Positions 1-9,541 of a stretch of DNA of 64,000 nt are shown piece after piece. Numbering within the stretch: position 1 is the first letter of the stretch; the number at the start of each line of letters is the position of its first letter. The notes under the pieces were generated by a model. The model was not told the DNA's origin and did no database searches. It was given only the letters and a program-made list of their open reading frames with translations. A program made the translations under genes and the position numbers. Origin of the DNA: Dyadobacter sp. NIV53 (GTDB taxonomy: Bacteria > Bacteroidota > Bacteroidia > Cytophagales > Spirosomataceae); contig NZ_CP081299.1 of NCBI RefSeq assembly GCF_019711195.1, forward strand, positions 1-64,000. The letters are read 5' to 3'.

Positions 1-7
1 TCTGCAT

Positions 8-2689
8 TTATCCGTGCTTCCTTTTCACCAAATAAAGCTGGGCTTTGCCTAATCCTCCCGGTATTACATTTCCTACATTAATTACTTCACGTGCATAATA
101 CAAAGTAGAATCGTAGCTTTTCAGAGTATAATAATTATCCATCAAGCCAATCCATGCCTGGGTTTGCTCTTTCTTACTTTCAGCATTTCTAAGCAGAACT
201 CTGAAATTTGTTACGGCATTATTGAAATTACCTCTGCCAATTTCAAGTTCAGCAGAACGCTGCGCTGCGGCTGCCACAAAGGTGGACCGGTTTTCCTGTA
301 CAACCTTAGAGTAATATTGTAATGCTTCCTCTACATTATCCGTTTTGTCAAAAGATGAACCAATAAAATAGCGTGCATCGTACTGGTGCTTGCTCGCGGG
401 ATAGGTATTAATGAATTCCTGTAATGCCTTTTTTGCATTTTCATACTTTTCAGCATAATACAGGTTACGTAAATTGTCAAATTCAACTTCTTCCAGTTTT
501 TCGTTACCAGGATTATTTTTACGTACTACACCGAGCACTTGCGTAAATTCTTCCGGACGGCCAACCGCGGTATAACTCTCCTGAATTCCTTCAAGGGCAC
601 TATTGGCGGATGGCGACTCAGGAAATTCAGTTAATATTTTCCGAAAATCCACAATCGCCTGTTCATATACCTGTAAATTGTAATACGACTGCGCACGACG
701 AAGCAAAGTTGCAGGAATGAGATAACTTTTGGGTTTTTCATTAATCATCCTCGTGAAGCCTTTTACAGCCGCAGAGTAACTTTGATTTTGAAAATCAATA
801 TCAGCCAGCTGGAAATAAGCGTCATCAAGATATCTGGAAGATGGATAAGCACTGATCAATGATTCGAATTGCTTCCGGGCTTCCTGCTCGCGGTTCATAT
901 ATACGTAAGCACGTGCTTTTTGAAAAAGAGCATAATCCTTATCTACTTTTCCGTTGGCCACTACTTTTTCATAGGTCCTGATTGCCTCATCATAATTTTT
1001 TGCCGCAAGGTAACAATCAGCCAGCCTTGCGTGAGCATCTTCAATTACCTGACTTTCGATTCCGTCCATGTTACTTACAAAATCCTTAAAATATCCTAAT
1101 GCCTGACTATACTTTTTCTGGTTGTAATAAACATACCCTAATGCATATAAACTCTTCCTGGAATATATCCCGGCTTTCGGGTTTTTCGAAATTTGATTAT
1201 ACAATGAGATGGCTTCGTCGGTTCTTTTTAATCCGTATATAGATTCGGCTTTGTAAAAACCGGCAGCAAGAGATACTTGTTCATCAATAGGGAATTTCAA
1301 AGATTTATCAAAAAGCAGAATTGCAGGTTCAAACTTTTGAAGATTGAATTCAACCACACCCTGATTGTACGTGAGCCGCTGATAAGTTCCGTTGATTTTT
1401 GTATTTCTCTTGGAAAGGCCTTCAATGTATTTGATTGCTCCTACATTATTGCTTGCTCCGGAATAACCTTCAGCTACCAATTCTGTTGCTTCCTCTATAT
1501 GCTTGCTTTGAGGATAACTGGCAATAAAGTCATTAAACTCTTTAATAGCATCATTGTTGCTTCCGGCTTCAAGCTGAATTTTAGCATGGTTATATGTAGC
1601 TTCTTCTTTAACTACTGCGTTAAAGTCAAGCTTAGATGCATTGTTGAAGGATGTTAAAGCATAGCTTAAATTACTTGTCTTTAAATAGCTGATACCTAAC
1701 AGGTAAGAAGCGTACTGCGAAACAGAGTCCTTGCCAGGTGCAACCCCTTTTAAGGCCGTTATTGTACCATCATAATTGTTAGTACGGAATAAAGCATGGC
1801 CATAATGTAATGCAACTGCGGGAGGAATAGCCCCTGCTCTCATATTCTTATACCGTTCATATGCTTTAACAGCAGAGGCATAATCTCCTTTTTCATAATA
1901 TACTTCTGCAACATATAATGCCACGTCGTCGAGCTTATTATTACCCTTCTGTTGGGTTAAAATCTTTTCACCATACTGCAATAGCTGATCATACTTCTTT
2001 AACTGGTACAGAGAAGAAATAATCCAGTTTGGCGCTTCATTTTTGTAATAAGGATGGTTCTCAATCCTTTGAAAATCCTGATAAGCCTCTTCAAAATTGT
2101 TCTTCTGGTAATTAATTACTCCGGCGTAAAAAGAGGCGTCTCCTGCGTTGGCAAACGCAACATCCATTTTTACCTGGTTAAATAAAGGCAATGCAGCATC
2201 CAGTTGTTTTGTATTGTAGTAAGACATAGCAAGCTGGTAAGCACTTTCCGTTTTCTTTGCATTGCTTCCTGGTAATTTAACAGATTTTTCCAGATAAGTT
2301 ATTGCCTTTTCATAATCTCCTGCTTCATAATAATATTTTCCCAGATCACTATAAATCTGCTGTGCTTTGGGGTGTTCAGCATGGTTTTTAACAAAACGGT
2401 CTACCTGAACCTCTGCTTCCGGGTAATTCAGGTATAACCCGGTGACCGCAACATAATATTCAGCAGTTACTTTATTATAATCACTTGTGTTCAGTAGTTT
2501 ATCCTCTGTATTCAAGTACTCACCAAATTCCTGGCGGGCAGCTACAAAATTAGATTTTTCATAATACTCAAGGCCATTACGGAAGTGTGCTTCCGGCTCC
2601 GTTATACTCATTGTACTCTGAGCCAATACCGTAGACGCACCAAAAGCGAAATATAACCCAAGGGTATAAGTGCTATTTTTAAAAAGCAT
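8..2689 (-). CDS. Large secreted/periplasmic TPR-repeat protein
   Basis: An 893-residue protein opens with a signal peptide (hydrophobic stretch ending STVLAQ, about residues 1-24). The rest is consecutive tetratricopeptide repeats, with recurring blocks such as YEKAITYLEKSV, YASAVKAYERY and YDEAIRTYEKV spaced about 34-37 residues apart. Such long TPR solenoids in Bacteroidota are exported scaffolds for protein contacts, often beside Tol-Pal or gliding/secretion machinery; no catalytic domain is seen. The ATG at 2689 is the natural start because the signal peptide begins there. The stop falls 8 bases from the left edge, so operon partners on that side cannot be judged. Repeat and signal-peptide calls are firm; the cellular role is unknown. 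Confidence 0.85.
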   Translation of the reverse strand: MLFKNSTYTLGLYFAFGASTVLAQSTMSITEPEAHFRNGLEYYEKSNFVAARQEFGEYLNTEDKLLNTSDYNKVTAEYYVAVTGLYLNYPEAEVQVDRFVKNHAEHPKAQQIYSDLGKYYYEAGDYEKAITYLEKSVKLPGSNAKKTESAYQLAMSYYNTKQLDAALPLFNQVKMDVAFANAGDASFYAGVINYQKNNFEEAYQDFQRIENHPYYKNEAPNWIISSLYQLKKYDQLLQYGEKILTQQKGNNKLDDVALYVAEVYYEKGDYASAVKAYERYKNMRAGAIPPAVALHYGHALFRTNNYDGTITALKGVAPGKDSVSQYASYLLGISYLKTSNLSYALTSFNNASKLDFNAVVKEEATYNHAKIQLEAGSNNDAIKEFNDFIASYPQSKHIEEATELVAEGYSGASNNVGAIKYIEGLSKRNTKINGTYQRLTYNQGVVEFNLQKFEPAILLFDKSLKFPIDEQVSLAAGFYKAESIYGLKRTDEAISLYNQISKNPKAGIYSRKSLYALGYVYYNQKKYSQALGYFKDFVSNMDGIESQVIEDAHARLADCYLAAKNYDEAIRTYEKVVANGKVDKDYALFQKARAYVYMNREQEARKQFESLISAYPSSRYLDDAYFQLADIDFQNQSYSAAVKGFTRMINEKPKSYLIPATLLRRAQSYYNLQVYEQAIVDFRKILTEFPESPSANSALEGIQESYTAVGRPEEFTQVLGVVRKNNPGNEKLEEVEFDNLRNLYYAEKYENAKKALQEFINTYPASKHQYDARYFIGSSFDKTDNVEEALQYYSKVVQENRSTFVAAAAQRSAELEIGRGNFNNAVTNFRVLLRNAESKKEQTQAWIGLMDNYYTLKSYDSTLYYAREVINVGNVIPGGLGKAQLYLVKRKHG

Positions 2690-2851
2690 AGGGGTTGGTT
2701 TGGATTGTAAAATAATTTAATGTGTTTTATAATAAACAGGCATTATACAAATAAAGGAATGAATTACCTTCAAAAATCATCAGCTATCTAACGAAAAGCA
2801 TTTTAAAACCGTATACGTGTAAATAGGAACAGTCTTCATTAATGTATTAAC

Positions 2852-3103
2852 TTAGAAAATAACTTCATTTCTTGACAGGGAATCCATAAAACCAGCTTCC
2901 ATAGACTCGAATGTCCTGGCGACTCCTACCAGAAACACATCATCTATGCACTTTTCTATTTCTTCCACTTTTGCAACCTCGTATTCTTCGATTTTGTAAG
3001 TTTGCTCGTACATTCCGTTTTCAACCTTAATAATGTATTTATTATTCCATTGATAAATACTGATCTTGTATTTATTATTAACTATATCCTTTATATATCT
3101 CAT
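2852..3103 (-). CDS. Small hypothetical protein (83 aa)
   Basis: A short ATG-started reading frame encodes an acidic, beta-rich soluble protein without signal peptide or membrane segment (begins MRYIKDIVNNKYKIS, ends SLSRNEVIF). It contains a single Cys. I do not recognise a family. It sits alone between the large TPR gene and the divergently oriented TPR lipoprotein, in AT-rich DNA. It could be a real small gene, since its composition is protein-like (aromatic and charged residues in a plausible pattern). No start-site signal helps. Confidence 0.5.
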   Translation of the reverse strand: MRYIKDIVNNKYKISIYQWNNKYIIKVENGMYEQTYKIEEYEVAKVEEIEKCIDDVFLVGVARTFESMEAGFMDSLSRNEVIF

Positions 3104-3144
3104 TATATTTAATTTTTATCAAAAGTAATCATTTCAAAATTGGT

Positions 3145-4177
3145 ATGAATTTCTCTTTCAAAACACAATTAGTACTAATATTTATAGTACTAATATTTTT
3201 ATCTTGTGATGGTCAGGATAAAAAGGATGCAGCTGATTTTTTTAAAGGGAAATGTTGCCTTAACTCAAAATAATTATTCCGAAGCATTGAGAATGTATGA
3301 CGAAGCAATCAGCAAAAATTCAGAATTTTCTGATGCTTATCTCAATAAAGGGATATGTCTAATGAAATTGAACAGGATAAATGACGCCTATGAGATTTTA
3401 ACTGAAGCTATTAAAATAGATCCGACTCTTGTACAGGCAATTCTCGTTAGATCTGAAGCCGGGCTGTTATCAGGCAAATTGAACGAAGCAGAAGAAGATC
3501 TAAGGCAAATCCAAAAAGTTTATAAGGACTCTTCCAGGTATTTCCTGATACATGGAAATTTAATGGAAACCCGGGGACAAACGCCGCAGGCCCTTGCGGA
3601 TTATGACCGGGCCGTATTGCTGGACATTGCAAATGTAGAGGCTTTGGTTAACCGCGGTGCGATTCAGTATAAAATGGGATTATATAAGCTGGCTGGAAAA
3701 GATTTTAGTGATGCTGTTAAAATAAATCCTCTTCAATCAGAAGCACTTAATAATTTAGGGCTAATTGCCATTAAAAATAAGAATTGGAAAGAGGCAATAG
3801 CTTATTTTGACAAAATATTGAACCTGAATCCGGCTGAACCCCTTGCATTAAACAACAAGGGTTATGTTTTACTTCAAACAGCACAATTTCCGGAAGCAAA
3901 GAAACTTATTGAACGATCACTGGAAATTTTACCTGTAAATGGTTATGCATTTAGAAATATGGGTATTTATTATCAAAGTATTGGACAAATGGATAGAGCA
4001 CTGGCAGAATATAAAAAAGCTATTGACCTGGCAGATCCGGTGGATGAACTTTACGGCCTTGCAGGAATTGCTTTCCTGAAATCCAATGATAAATCGTCAG
4101 CATGCAAAATATGGAAACAAGGTATCATACTTAAAGATTCTGTTTCCATGGTAGAATATCGGAAAAACTGCAACTGA
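3145..4177 (+). CDS. TPR-repeat lipoprotein, apparent frameshift near N-terminus
   Basis: An ATG at 3145 opens a typical lipoprotein signal (hydrophobic core followed by the lipobox-like FLSCDGQ), but that frame stops at about 3270. The TPR protein is in the next frame; its intact stretch starts no later than 3206 and runs to 4177 (323 aa counted from there). The two join if one base is removed around 3234-3247, where a run of seven T is followed by AAAGGG. Joined, the product is a lipoprotein with about seven TPR units (for example NYSEALRMYDEAI, WKEAIAYFDKIL), probably attached to the outer membrane. The stop abuts the convergent menD stop. Either a true +1 frameshift mutation or a homopolymer miscall; the start at 3206 alone would discard the signal peptide. 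Confidence 0.75.
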
Positions 4178-5902
4178 TCATTCTTCTGAAAGCATAAGCG
4201 ATTTAATTCCTTTCCAAACTAATGCATTTTCTTCCGGGTCAGTAAATATTTCTAATAGACCAATACCAGGTTTGTTTATAAATGTACTTAAACCTGAATC
4301 TAAAATAGTAAAATTGTTGATCTGCATATAAGGTATTTCCGAATCCTCAGCTGTTCGTTTGGCAGAGAAAGAATGCGTGGTTTCAAAATAATTCCCAAGC
4401 TCAGGTAATTTCGATGGCCCATCAATCATTCGAAAGATGTTTCCGCCTCTGTTATTAATTACAATAATTTTAAGATTAGCCGGTAATGGTTTTATTAACA
4501 GGCCGTTTCGGTCATATAGAAATGCGACGTCACCAACTATTAAGAAGGTAGGAAATTTACTTATAATTGCAGCACCTATTGCTGTACTTACAGAGCCATC
4601 GATTCCACTTGTGCCACGGTTGCAGAAAAGACCATTGATCCTATCCGTTTTTCCCAATGCATTCACGTAACGAATAGGCATGCTGTTCCCGACATGCAAC
4701 TGAGAAGACAGGGGTAACTGTGTTAAAATGGCATTAATGGAAGTTAAATCATTTAACGTAGTTAGATTGGAAAGATACTGCTCCAATATTGCGCTTGCAC
4801 GTTCGTCTTTACGTTTCCATTCACTAATGTACGAGCTGTCATTTTCAGGATCAGAATTCTGCACAAATAGCTGATAATCAATTTTTTCGAATAGATTATC
4901 AAAAAAATATTCAGGTGACACAGGGATTTGCGTCGTAACGGATTGTAAAGGATCTGTCCAAATGCTATCCTGACTTATGTGCCAATGCTGAATAGCGGGA
5001 TTTTTCCGCAAAAAAGTCTTCAATTCCTTTGACAATAAGGACAAACCATAAGTTATCAAAAGATCAGGTTGCAGCTTATCGTTTTCCTTAGTTGCAGATA
5101 AAAATAAATCCTGATGATAAACAAATGATTTACTACCGGACAGATTAGTTATACTATCTCCTATTACCGGCACATCCAGCTCTTCGGAAATTTTGGCAAG
5201 AGAAGTATTTAATCTGTCACTTTTCCAATACTGACCACCTACAATTAATATTTTTGAAGCATCGTCCCATTCATTTAACAATTCATGCCATATCTCCGTG
5301 CTAAGAATAGCTTCTGTTTCTGTACGTCTGATAATCCTTATTTTATCAGATTGTAACAGGTTTTCAGTCAAAGCGGGATAAAATGGTTCTCTAATCGGAA
5401 CATTGATGTGTACCGGGCCATGTGGTACCGTTTCTGCTATATTAATAGCGTCATTGGTAATCCTGTTAATTGACCATACTACATCTGCATTAGTATAGTC
5501 AGAAGATAATTCAAAAAATCTTTTGACATGCTTCCCATATATTTCTGACTGATATATAGTCTGGCCGTCATGCTGATGAATCCATTCCTTAGGGCGATCA
5601 GCCGTCAAAACTAACAAAGGAATATGCTGGAAAAACGCTTCTGAAACTGCGGGGGCAAGATTATATGCTGCACTGCCAGAAGTACAAAGCACAACGACAG
5701 GTTTTCTGGTTTGCTGTGCCATTCCTAGAGCAATGAACCCCGCGGAACGCTCATCCATTACAGCATGCATTTCAAAGCCCTGGTGACGCGAAAAAGCGAG
5801 GGTTAGTGCTGCACTTCTGGAACCAGGAGATAACACTACATGACGGATTCCATGTGCATAACAGATTGCCGCCAGATCAATTAAAGGTTGTAATATTGCC
5901 AT
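4178..5902 (-). CDS. menD: 2-succinyl-5-enolpyruvyl-6-hydroxy-3-cyclohexene-1-carboxylate synthase
   Basis: Thiamine-diphosphate enzyme of menaquinone synthesis that joins isochorismate and 2-oxoglutarate. Seen: N-terminal LSPGSRSAAL (about residues 24-33), the ThDP glutamate region in MDERSAGFIALGMA, and C-terminal ThDP/Mg-binding segments GTSGIDGSVSTAIGAA and VGDVAFLYDRNGL. Its 574 residues fit the family. The ATG at 5902 is chosen over an in-frame TTG at 5917, because that TTG lies in the U-tract of the upstream terminator. Other men genes are not in the window. Respiration with menaquinone is usual in this phylum. Confidence 0.95.
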   Translation of the reverse strand: MAILQPLIDLAAICYAHGIRHVVLSPGSRSAALTLAFSRHQGFEMHAVMDERSAGFIALGMAQQTRKPVVVLCTSGSAAYNLAPAVSEAFFQHIPLLVLTADRPKEWIHQHDGQTIYQSEIYGKHVKRFFELSSDYTNADVVWSINRITNDAINIAETVPHGPVHINVPIREPFYPALTENLLQSDKIRIIRRTETEAILSTEIWHELLNEWDDASKILIVGGQYWKSDRLNTSLAKISEELDVPVIGDSITNLSGSKSFVYHQDLFLSATKENDKLQPDLLITYGLSLLSKELKTFLRKNPAIQHWHISQDSIWTDPLQSVTTQIPVSPEYFFDNLFEKIDYQLFVQNSDPENDSSYISEWKRKDERASAILEQYLSNLTTLNDLTSINAILTQLPLSSQLHVGNSMPIRYVNALGKTDRINGLFCNRGTSGIDGSVSTAIGAAIISKFPTFLIVGDVAFLYDRNGLLIKPLPANLKIIVINNRGGNIFRMIDGPSKLPELGNYFETTHSFSAKRTAEDSEIPYMQINNFTILDSGLSTFINKPGIGLLEIFTDPEENALVWKGIKSLMLSEE

Positions 5903-5915
5903 TTTGCTATTGTAC

Positions 5916-5943
5916 AAAAAAAGCCTCAGTTGAGGCTTTTTTT
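5916..5943 (-). terminator. Rho-independent terminator downstream of the sigma factor gene
   Basis: A symmetric hairpin has GCCTC/GAGGC as its GC stem, flanked by seven A on one side and seven T on the other, so it can work in either direction. On the minus strand it lies between the sigma-factor stop (5978) and the menD start (5902). It should separate the two transcripts, and it leaves only about 14 bases before the menD ATG. Confidence 0.9.
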
Positions 5944-5977
5944 GTTTATTTTAATATTTACAGAAATTAGATCCTGA

Positions 5978-6841
5978 TTATCCAAGGTAAGTTTTCAGGG
6001 CCTTACTTCTTGAAACATGACGTAATCTCCTGATTGCTTTTTCTTTTATCTGACGAACACGTTCACGTGTAAGGTTGAATTTCTCGCCTATTTCTTCCAA
6101 TGTCATAGCATGTTCACCATTTAAGCCGAAATACAGAGCAATGACATCAGCTTCTCTTTGCGTTAGCGTGCAAAGTGCTCGTTGTACTTCCTTGCGTAAG
6201 GATTCGTTCACTAACCCTGAATCCGGCTTGTCTTCCAGGTCGTTTTCAAGAACATCCAGCAAGCTGTTTTCTTCACCCTGTACGAAAGGAGCATCCATAG
6301 ATACATGCCTTCCTGATATTTTCATTGTGTCAACAACTTCTGACGAAGAAATTTCCAGTACTTCTGCAAGCTCTTCAGGTGATGGCTCACGTTCGAACTT
6401 TTGTTCCAATTCAGAAAAAGTCTTGGAAATCTTATTTAAAGAACCAACACGGTTCAAAGGAAGACGAACGATACGAGACTGTTCCGCCAAAGCCTGAAGA
6501 ATAGACTGGCGGATCCACCAAACTGCGTATGATATAAATTTAAAACCACGCGTTTCATCAAAACGTTGTGCGGCTTTAATCAGACCTAAATTTCCTTCAT
6601 TAATTAAATCTCCTAAAGACAGCCCCTGATTCTGGTATTGCTTAGCAACCGAAACCACAAAACGAAGGTTGGCTTTTGTTAATCTTTCCAGAGCTAGCTG
6701 ATCACCGTCTCTAATTTTTTGAGCTAACGTCACTTCCTCATCCGGCGTTAACAAATCCACCTTACCGATTTCCTGTAAATATTTATCTAATGACTGACTT
6801 TCACGGTTGGTAATTTGCTTACTGATCTTTAGCTGTCTCAT
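5978..6841 (-). CDS. rpoD: Primary RNA polymerase sigma factor (sigma-70 family)
   Basis: Short Bacteroidota-type housekeeping sigma factor of 287 residues. Region 1.2 (DKYLQEIGKVDLLTPDEE, about 19-36) is followed by region 2 with NLRFVVSVAKQYQNQGL, DLINEGNLGLIKA and the promoter-melting stretch FISYAVWWIRQSILQ. Region 3 follows, then region 4 with LTLEEIGEKF-type helix-turn-helix and TRERVRQIKEKAIRRLRH. The long N-terminal region 1.1 of proteobacterial RpoD is absent, as is normal in this phylum. It directs core polymerase to TTG/TAnnTTTG promoters such as those marked in this window. A terminator follows it; pnp lies 66 bases upstream on the same strand. Confidence 0.95.
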   Translation of the reverse strand: MRQLKISKQITNRESQSLDKYLQEIGKVDLLTPDEEVTLAQKIRDGDQLALERLTKANLRFVVSVAKQYQNQGLSLGDLINEGNLGLIKAAQRFDETRGFKFISYAVWWIRQSILQALAEQSRIVRLPLNRVGSLNKISKTFSELEQKFEREPSPEELAEVLEISSSEVVDTMKISGRHVSMDAPFVQGEENSLLDVLENDLEDKPDSGLVNESLRKEVQRALCTLTQREADVIALYFGLNGEHAMTLEEIGEKFNLTRERVRQIKEKAIRRLRHVSRSKALKTYLG

Positions 6842-6907
6842 CTAAATTCTTTATTAATATGTATGAATAACGACATCATAAATGCCCTCGTTTAGAAAAA
6901 CACTATT

Positions 6908-9043
6908 TTAAGCGTTTTTGTTCTCTGGTTTTGGCAGTAAAACCTTACGGGACAAACGATATTTACCTGTTTTCTTGTCGACTTCTACTAATTTAACCTG
7001 AATATCTTCACCAACTTCTAAAACTCCATCCATTGTCTCCAAGCGTTCCCACTTAATTTCGGAAATATGAAGCAATCCGTCTTTACCAGGAAGGAATTCT
7101 ACAAACGCTCCGAACGGCATAATAGATTTTACTTTACCTTCATAAATTTCGCCTATCTCCGGTACCAAAATAATTCCTCTGATACGTGCAACAGCTTTAT
7201 CCATTGAAGTCTTATCTGCTGAGAATATACTTACAAAACCTGCACCATCTTTTTCTTCTATCGAAACAGTTGCACCAGATTCCTTCTGAATATCCTGAAC
7301 AACCTTTCCACCCGGCCCAATTACAGCTCCAATCATTTCGCGATCAATTTTTATTATGACGGCGCGAGGCGTGTGAGGTTTCAGTTCTGTACGACTTTCT
7401 TTTATAGTTTTATTCATTTCGCTCAAAATATGCAACCTGCCAGCTTTTGCCTGTAGCAAAGCTTCGGTTAATACTTCAAACGAAAGGCCTTTTACTTTCA
7501 TGTCCATCTGACAAGCGGTGATACCTTTTTCAGTACCTGTCACTTTAAAGTCCATATCACCCAAATGATCTTCGTCACCAAGGATATCAGATAAAACAGC
7601 ATATTTCCCTGTAACTTCATCGGATATTAATCCCATGGCAATACCGGATACAGGCGCCTTAATTTTCAATCCCGAATCCATCAAAGCCAATGAACCGGCA
7701 CAAACCGTAGCCATGGATGAAGAACCGTTGGATTCAAGAATGTCAGAAACGATTCGAATTGTATAAGGATTATCTTCTACTGCCGGAAGTACTTTTTTAA
7801 GCGCACGTAATGCCAGGTTTCCATGACCTACTTCGCGACGTCCTGGTCCACGGTTAGGTTTTACTTCACCAGTAGAGAATCCTGGAAAATTGTAATGAAG
7901 AAGGAATTTGCTATACCCGTATTTCAAAGGTGTATCAATAATCTGCTCATCATTTTTGGTTCCAAGTGTTACAGTAGTCAGGGATTGTGTTTCTCCACGA
8001 GTAAAAAGTGCAGATCCATGTGCATTTGGAAGGAAATCTATTTCAGACGCGATTGATCTTACCTCATCCAGTTGACGGCCGTCCAAACGAATTCTTTCAT
8101 CAAGCACAAGCCTGCGTGATGCTTCCCAAACAATATCTCCGAAATAACGTTTCAACAATGCATTGTTGATTGTTTCTTCTTCTCCGATTGTACCTAAAAA
8201 TTCAGTTAAAACAGCTTTAAAACCATCTTTACGAACAGTTTTATTATTTGAACCAAGTTGCGTTACAGCATATACTTTATCATAGCAAAATACCCTTACC
8301 CTTGCTTCAAGTTCAAGATCCTGTTCGTCACCTACATATTCTCTCTTAACAGTTTTACCAACCTCAGCTTCAAATTCTTTCAGGGCAACACATTGCAATT
8401 TTATTACCTCGTGGGCAACTTTCAGCGCTTCGATAATTTCGTCTTCTGAAACTTCATCCATTTCGCCTTCCACCATTGCGATATCGTTATACGTTGCTCC
8501 AACCATCAGGTCAAGAGTTGCTCTTTCCAGTTCAGCAGATCCCGGGTTAACAACATATTTTCCATCAATTTTAGCAACACGAACCTCTGATACAGGTCCG
8601 CCAAAAGGAATATCCGAAGCCATTAATGCAGCAGAAGCAGCAAGAGCAGCAAGAGCATCAGGCAATGCTGATGGATCCGCCGATATTACAAGAAGATTCA
8701 CCTGAGTTTCCGCATGATAATCATCAGGAAATAAAGGACGCAAAACGCGGTCAACCAACCGGCATATTAATACTTCATGATCTGAAAGTTTTCCTTCACG
8801 ACGCATAAAACTGCCAGGTATTCTACCCGCAGAAGCAAATTTTTCCTGATAATCTACTGATAGAGGTAAAAAGTCAAGCCCCTCTTTAATGTCTTTGTTT
8901 GCAACCACAGTCGCCAGTATCATGGTATTACCCAATCTTACTACTACTGATCCGTCGGCTTGTTTTGCTAATTTTCCTGTTTCAATTGTAATTACTCTAC
9001 CATCTGGCAGAGGTATAGTCTTGGTAACTATATTAAATAGCAT
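6908..9043 (-). CDS. pnp: Polyribonucleotide nucleotidyltransferase (PNPase)
   Basis: Phosphorolytic 3'-5' exoribonuclease of RNA decay. The order is the family's: first RNase PH domain (N-terminal, LPDGRVITIETGKLAKQADG onward), helical linker, second RNase PH domain with GRREVGHGNLALRAL and SDILESNGSSSMATVCAG, then a KH domain (GAVIGPGGKVVQDIQKESGA) and an S1 domain (YEGKVKSIMPFGAFVEF). The ATG at 9043 gives 711 residues, the usual length; a TTG 75 bases further up would add an atypical basic extension and falls inside the upstream terminator region. It follows rpsO in the widely conserved rpsO-pnp order, with a hairpin in between. Confidence 0.96.
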   Translation of the reverse strand: MLFNIVTKTIPLPDGRVITIETGKLAKQADGSVVVRLGNTMILATVVANKDIKEGLDFLPLSVDYQEKFASAGRIPGSFMRREGKLSDHEVLICRLVDRVLRPLFPDDYHAETQVNLLVISADPSALPDALAALAASAALMASDIPFGGPVSEVRVAKIDGKYVVNPGSAELERATLDLMVGATYNDIAMVEGEMDEVSEDEIIEALKVAHEVIKLQCVALKEFEAEVGKTVKREYVGDEQDLELEARVRVFCYDKVYAVTQLGSNNKTVRKDGFKAVLTEFLGTIGEEETINNALLKRYFGDIVWEASRRLVLDERIRLDGRQLDEVRSIASEIDFLPNAHGSALFTRGETQSLTTVTLGTKNDEQIIDTPLKYGYSKFLLHYNFPGFSTGEVKPNRGPGRREVGHGNLALRALKKVLPAVEDNPYTIRIVSDILESNGSSSMATVCAGSLALMDSGLKIKAPVSGIAMGLISDEVTGKYAVLSDILGDEDHLGDMDFKVTGTEKGITACQMDMKVKGLSFEVLTEALLQAKAGRLHILSEMNKTIKESRTELKPHTPRAVIIKIDREMIGAVIGPGGKVVQDIQKESGATVSIEEKDGAGFVSIFSADKTSMDKAVARIRGIILVPEIGEIYEGKVKSIMPFGAFVEFLPGKDGLLHISEIKWERLETMDGVLEVGEDIQVKLVEVDKKTGKYRLSRKVLLPKPENKNA

Positions 9044-9115
9044 AGAATATGTGATTTTTGAAAAGCTGTTGAAACGTGTCCTTACGTTTCGGAAGTTACC
9101 TCTGATAAAATTCTG

Positions 9116-9154
9116 CAAAAAATCAGGGAACTATCTTTATAGAAGTTCCCTGAT
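9116..9154 (-). terminator. Intrinsic terminator/attenuator hairpin between rpsO and pnp
   Basis: On the minus strand the rpsO stop is followed within 7 bases by an 11-bp perfect stem (ATCAGGGAACT with its complement, arms at 9144-9154 and 9122-9132) and then a run of six T. It should end part of the rpsO transcripts and set pnp read-through. The layout resembles the terminator of the Escherichia coli rpsO-pnp operon, where a second hairpin lets PNPase control its own mRNA. Any RNase III step here is not shown by the sequence. Confidence 0.85.
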
Positions 9155-9160
9155 CAATAA

Positions 9161-9436
9161 TTACTTACGTATGTTCAATTCGGCAATAATCGCACGGTAG
9201 CGGCTAATGTCGTTTTTGAAAAGATAGTCCAACAATCTTCTACGCTTTCCTACCATTTTGAGCAGACCCAATCTGGTATCGTTGTCTTTTTTGTGCGTTT
9301 TTAAGTGATCGTTCAGATAATTGATACGATACGTAAACAATGCAATTTGTGATTCAGCTGATCCGGTATCTCCACCTTCTCTTTTAAAACCTTTAGTTTC
9401 GAAGATCTCTATCTTCTTTTCCGCGGTCAAATACAT
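9161..9436 (-). CDS. rpsO: 30S ribosomal protein S15
   Basis: Small-subunit protein binding 16S rRNA early in platform assembly. Its 91 residues show the S15 pattern: GDTGSAESQIALFTYRINYL, then LKTHKKDNDTRLGLLKMVGK, RRRLLDYL and YRAIIAELNIRK. Start at the ATG 9436. A good Bacteroidota promoter lies about 60 bases upstream (9499-9531), and the downstream hairpin precedes pnp. Confidence 0.97.
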   Translation of the reverse strand: MYLTAEKKIEIFETKGFKREGGDTGSAESQIALFTYRINYLNDHLKTHKKDNDTRLGLLKMVGKRRRLLDYLFKNDISRYRAIIAELNIRK

Positions 9437-9498
9437 GATTGTAACGACAGATTAAATAATAATAAGTAATTTATAGCACCCTGCTCTAAATAAGGTTG

Positions 9499-9531
9499 CA
9501 AAATTAAGAACTTTAATTGGTATTATGAAAA
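9499..9531 (-). promoter_or_regulatory. Candidate promoter for rpsO-pnp
   Basis: Read on the minus strand, TAATTTTG (9506-9499) matches the Bacteroidota -7 element TAnnTTTG. About 20 bases upstream is TTTTC, a weak fit to the -33 TTTG. The transcript would start about 50-60 bases before the rpsO ATG. Confidence 0.55.
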
Positions 9532-9541
9532 TATAATTTAA

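Noticed and set aside
869..1657. Open frames on the plus strand inside the large TPR gene
   Set aside because: They overlap a long, clearly coding TPR gene on the other strand and have no domain-like content.
5903..5917. TTG start of menD at 5917
   Set aside because: It lies in the terminator T-run; the ATG at 5902 fits the family start.
9044..9118. Extended pnp start (TTG)
   Set aside because: It lies within the rpsO-pnp hairpin region, and the added residues are not part of the PNPase family.
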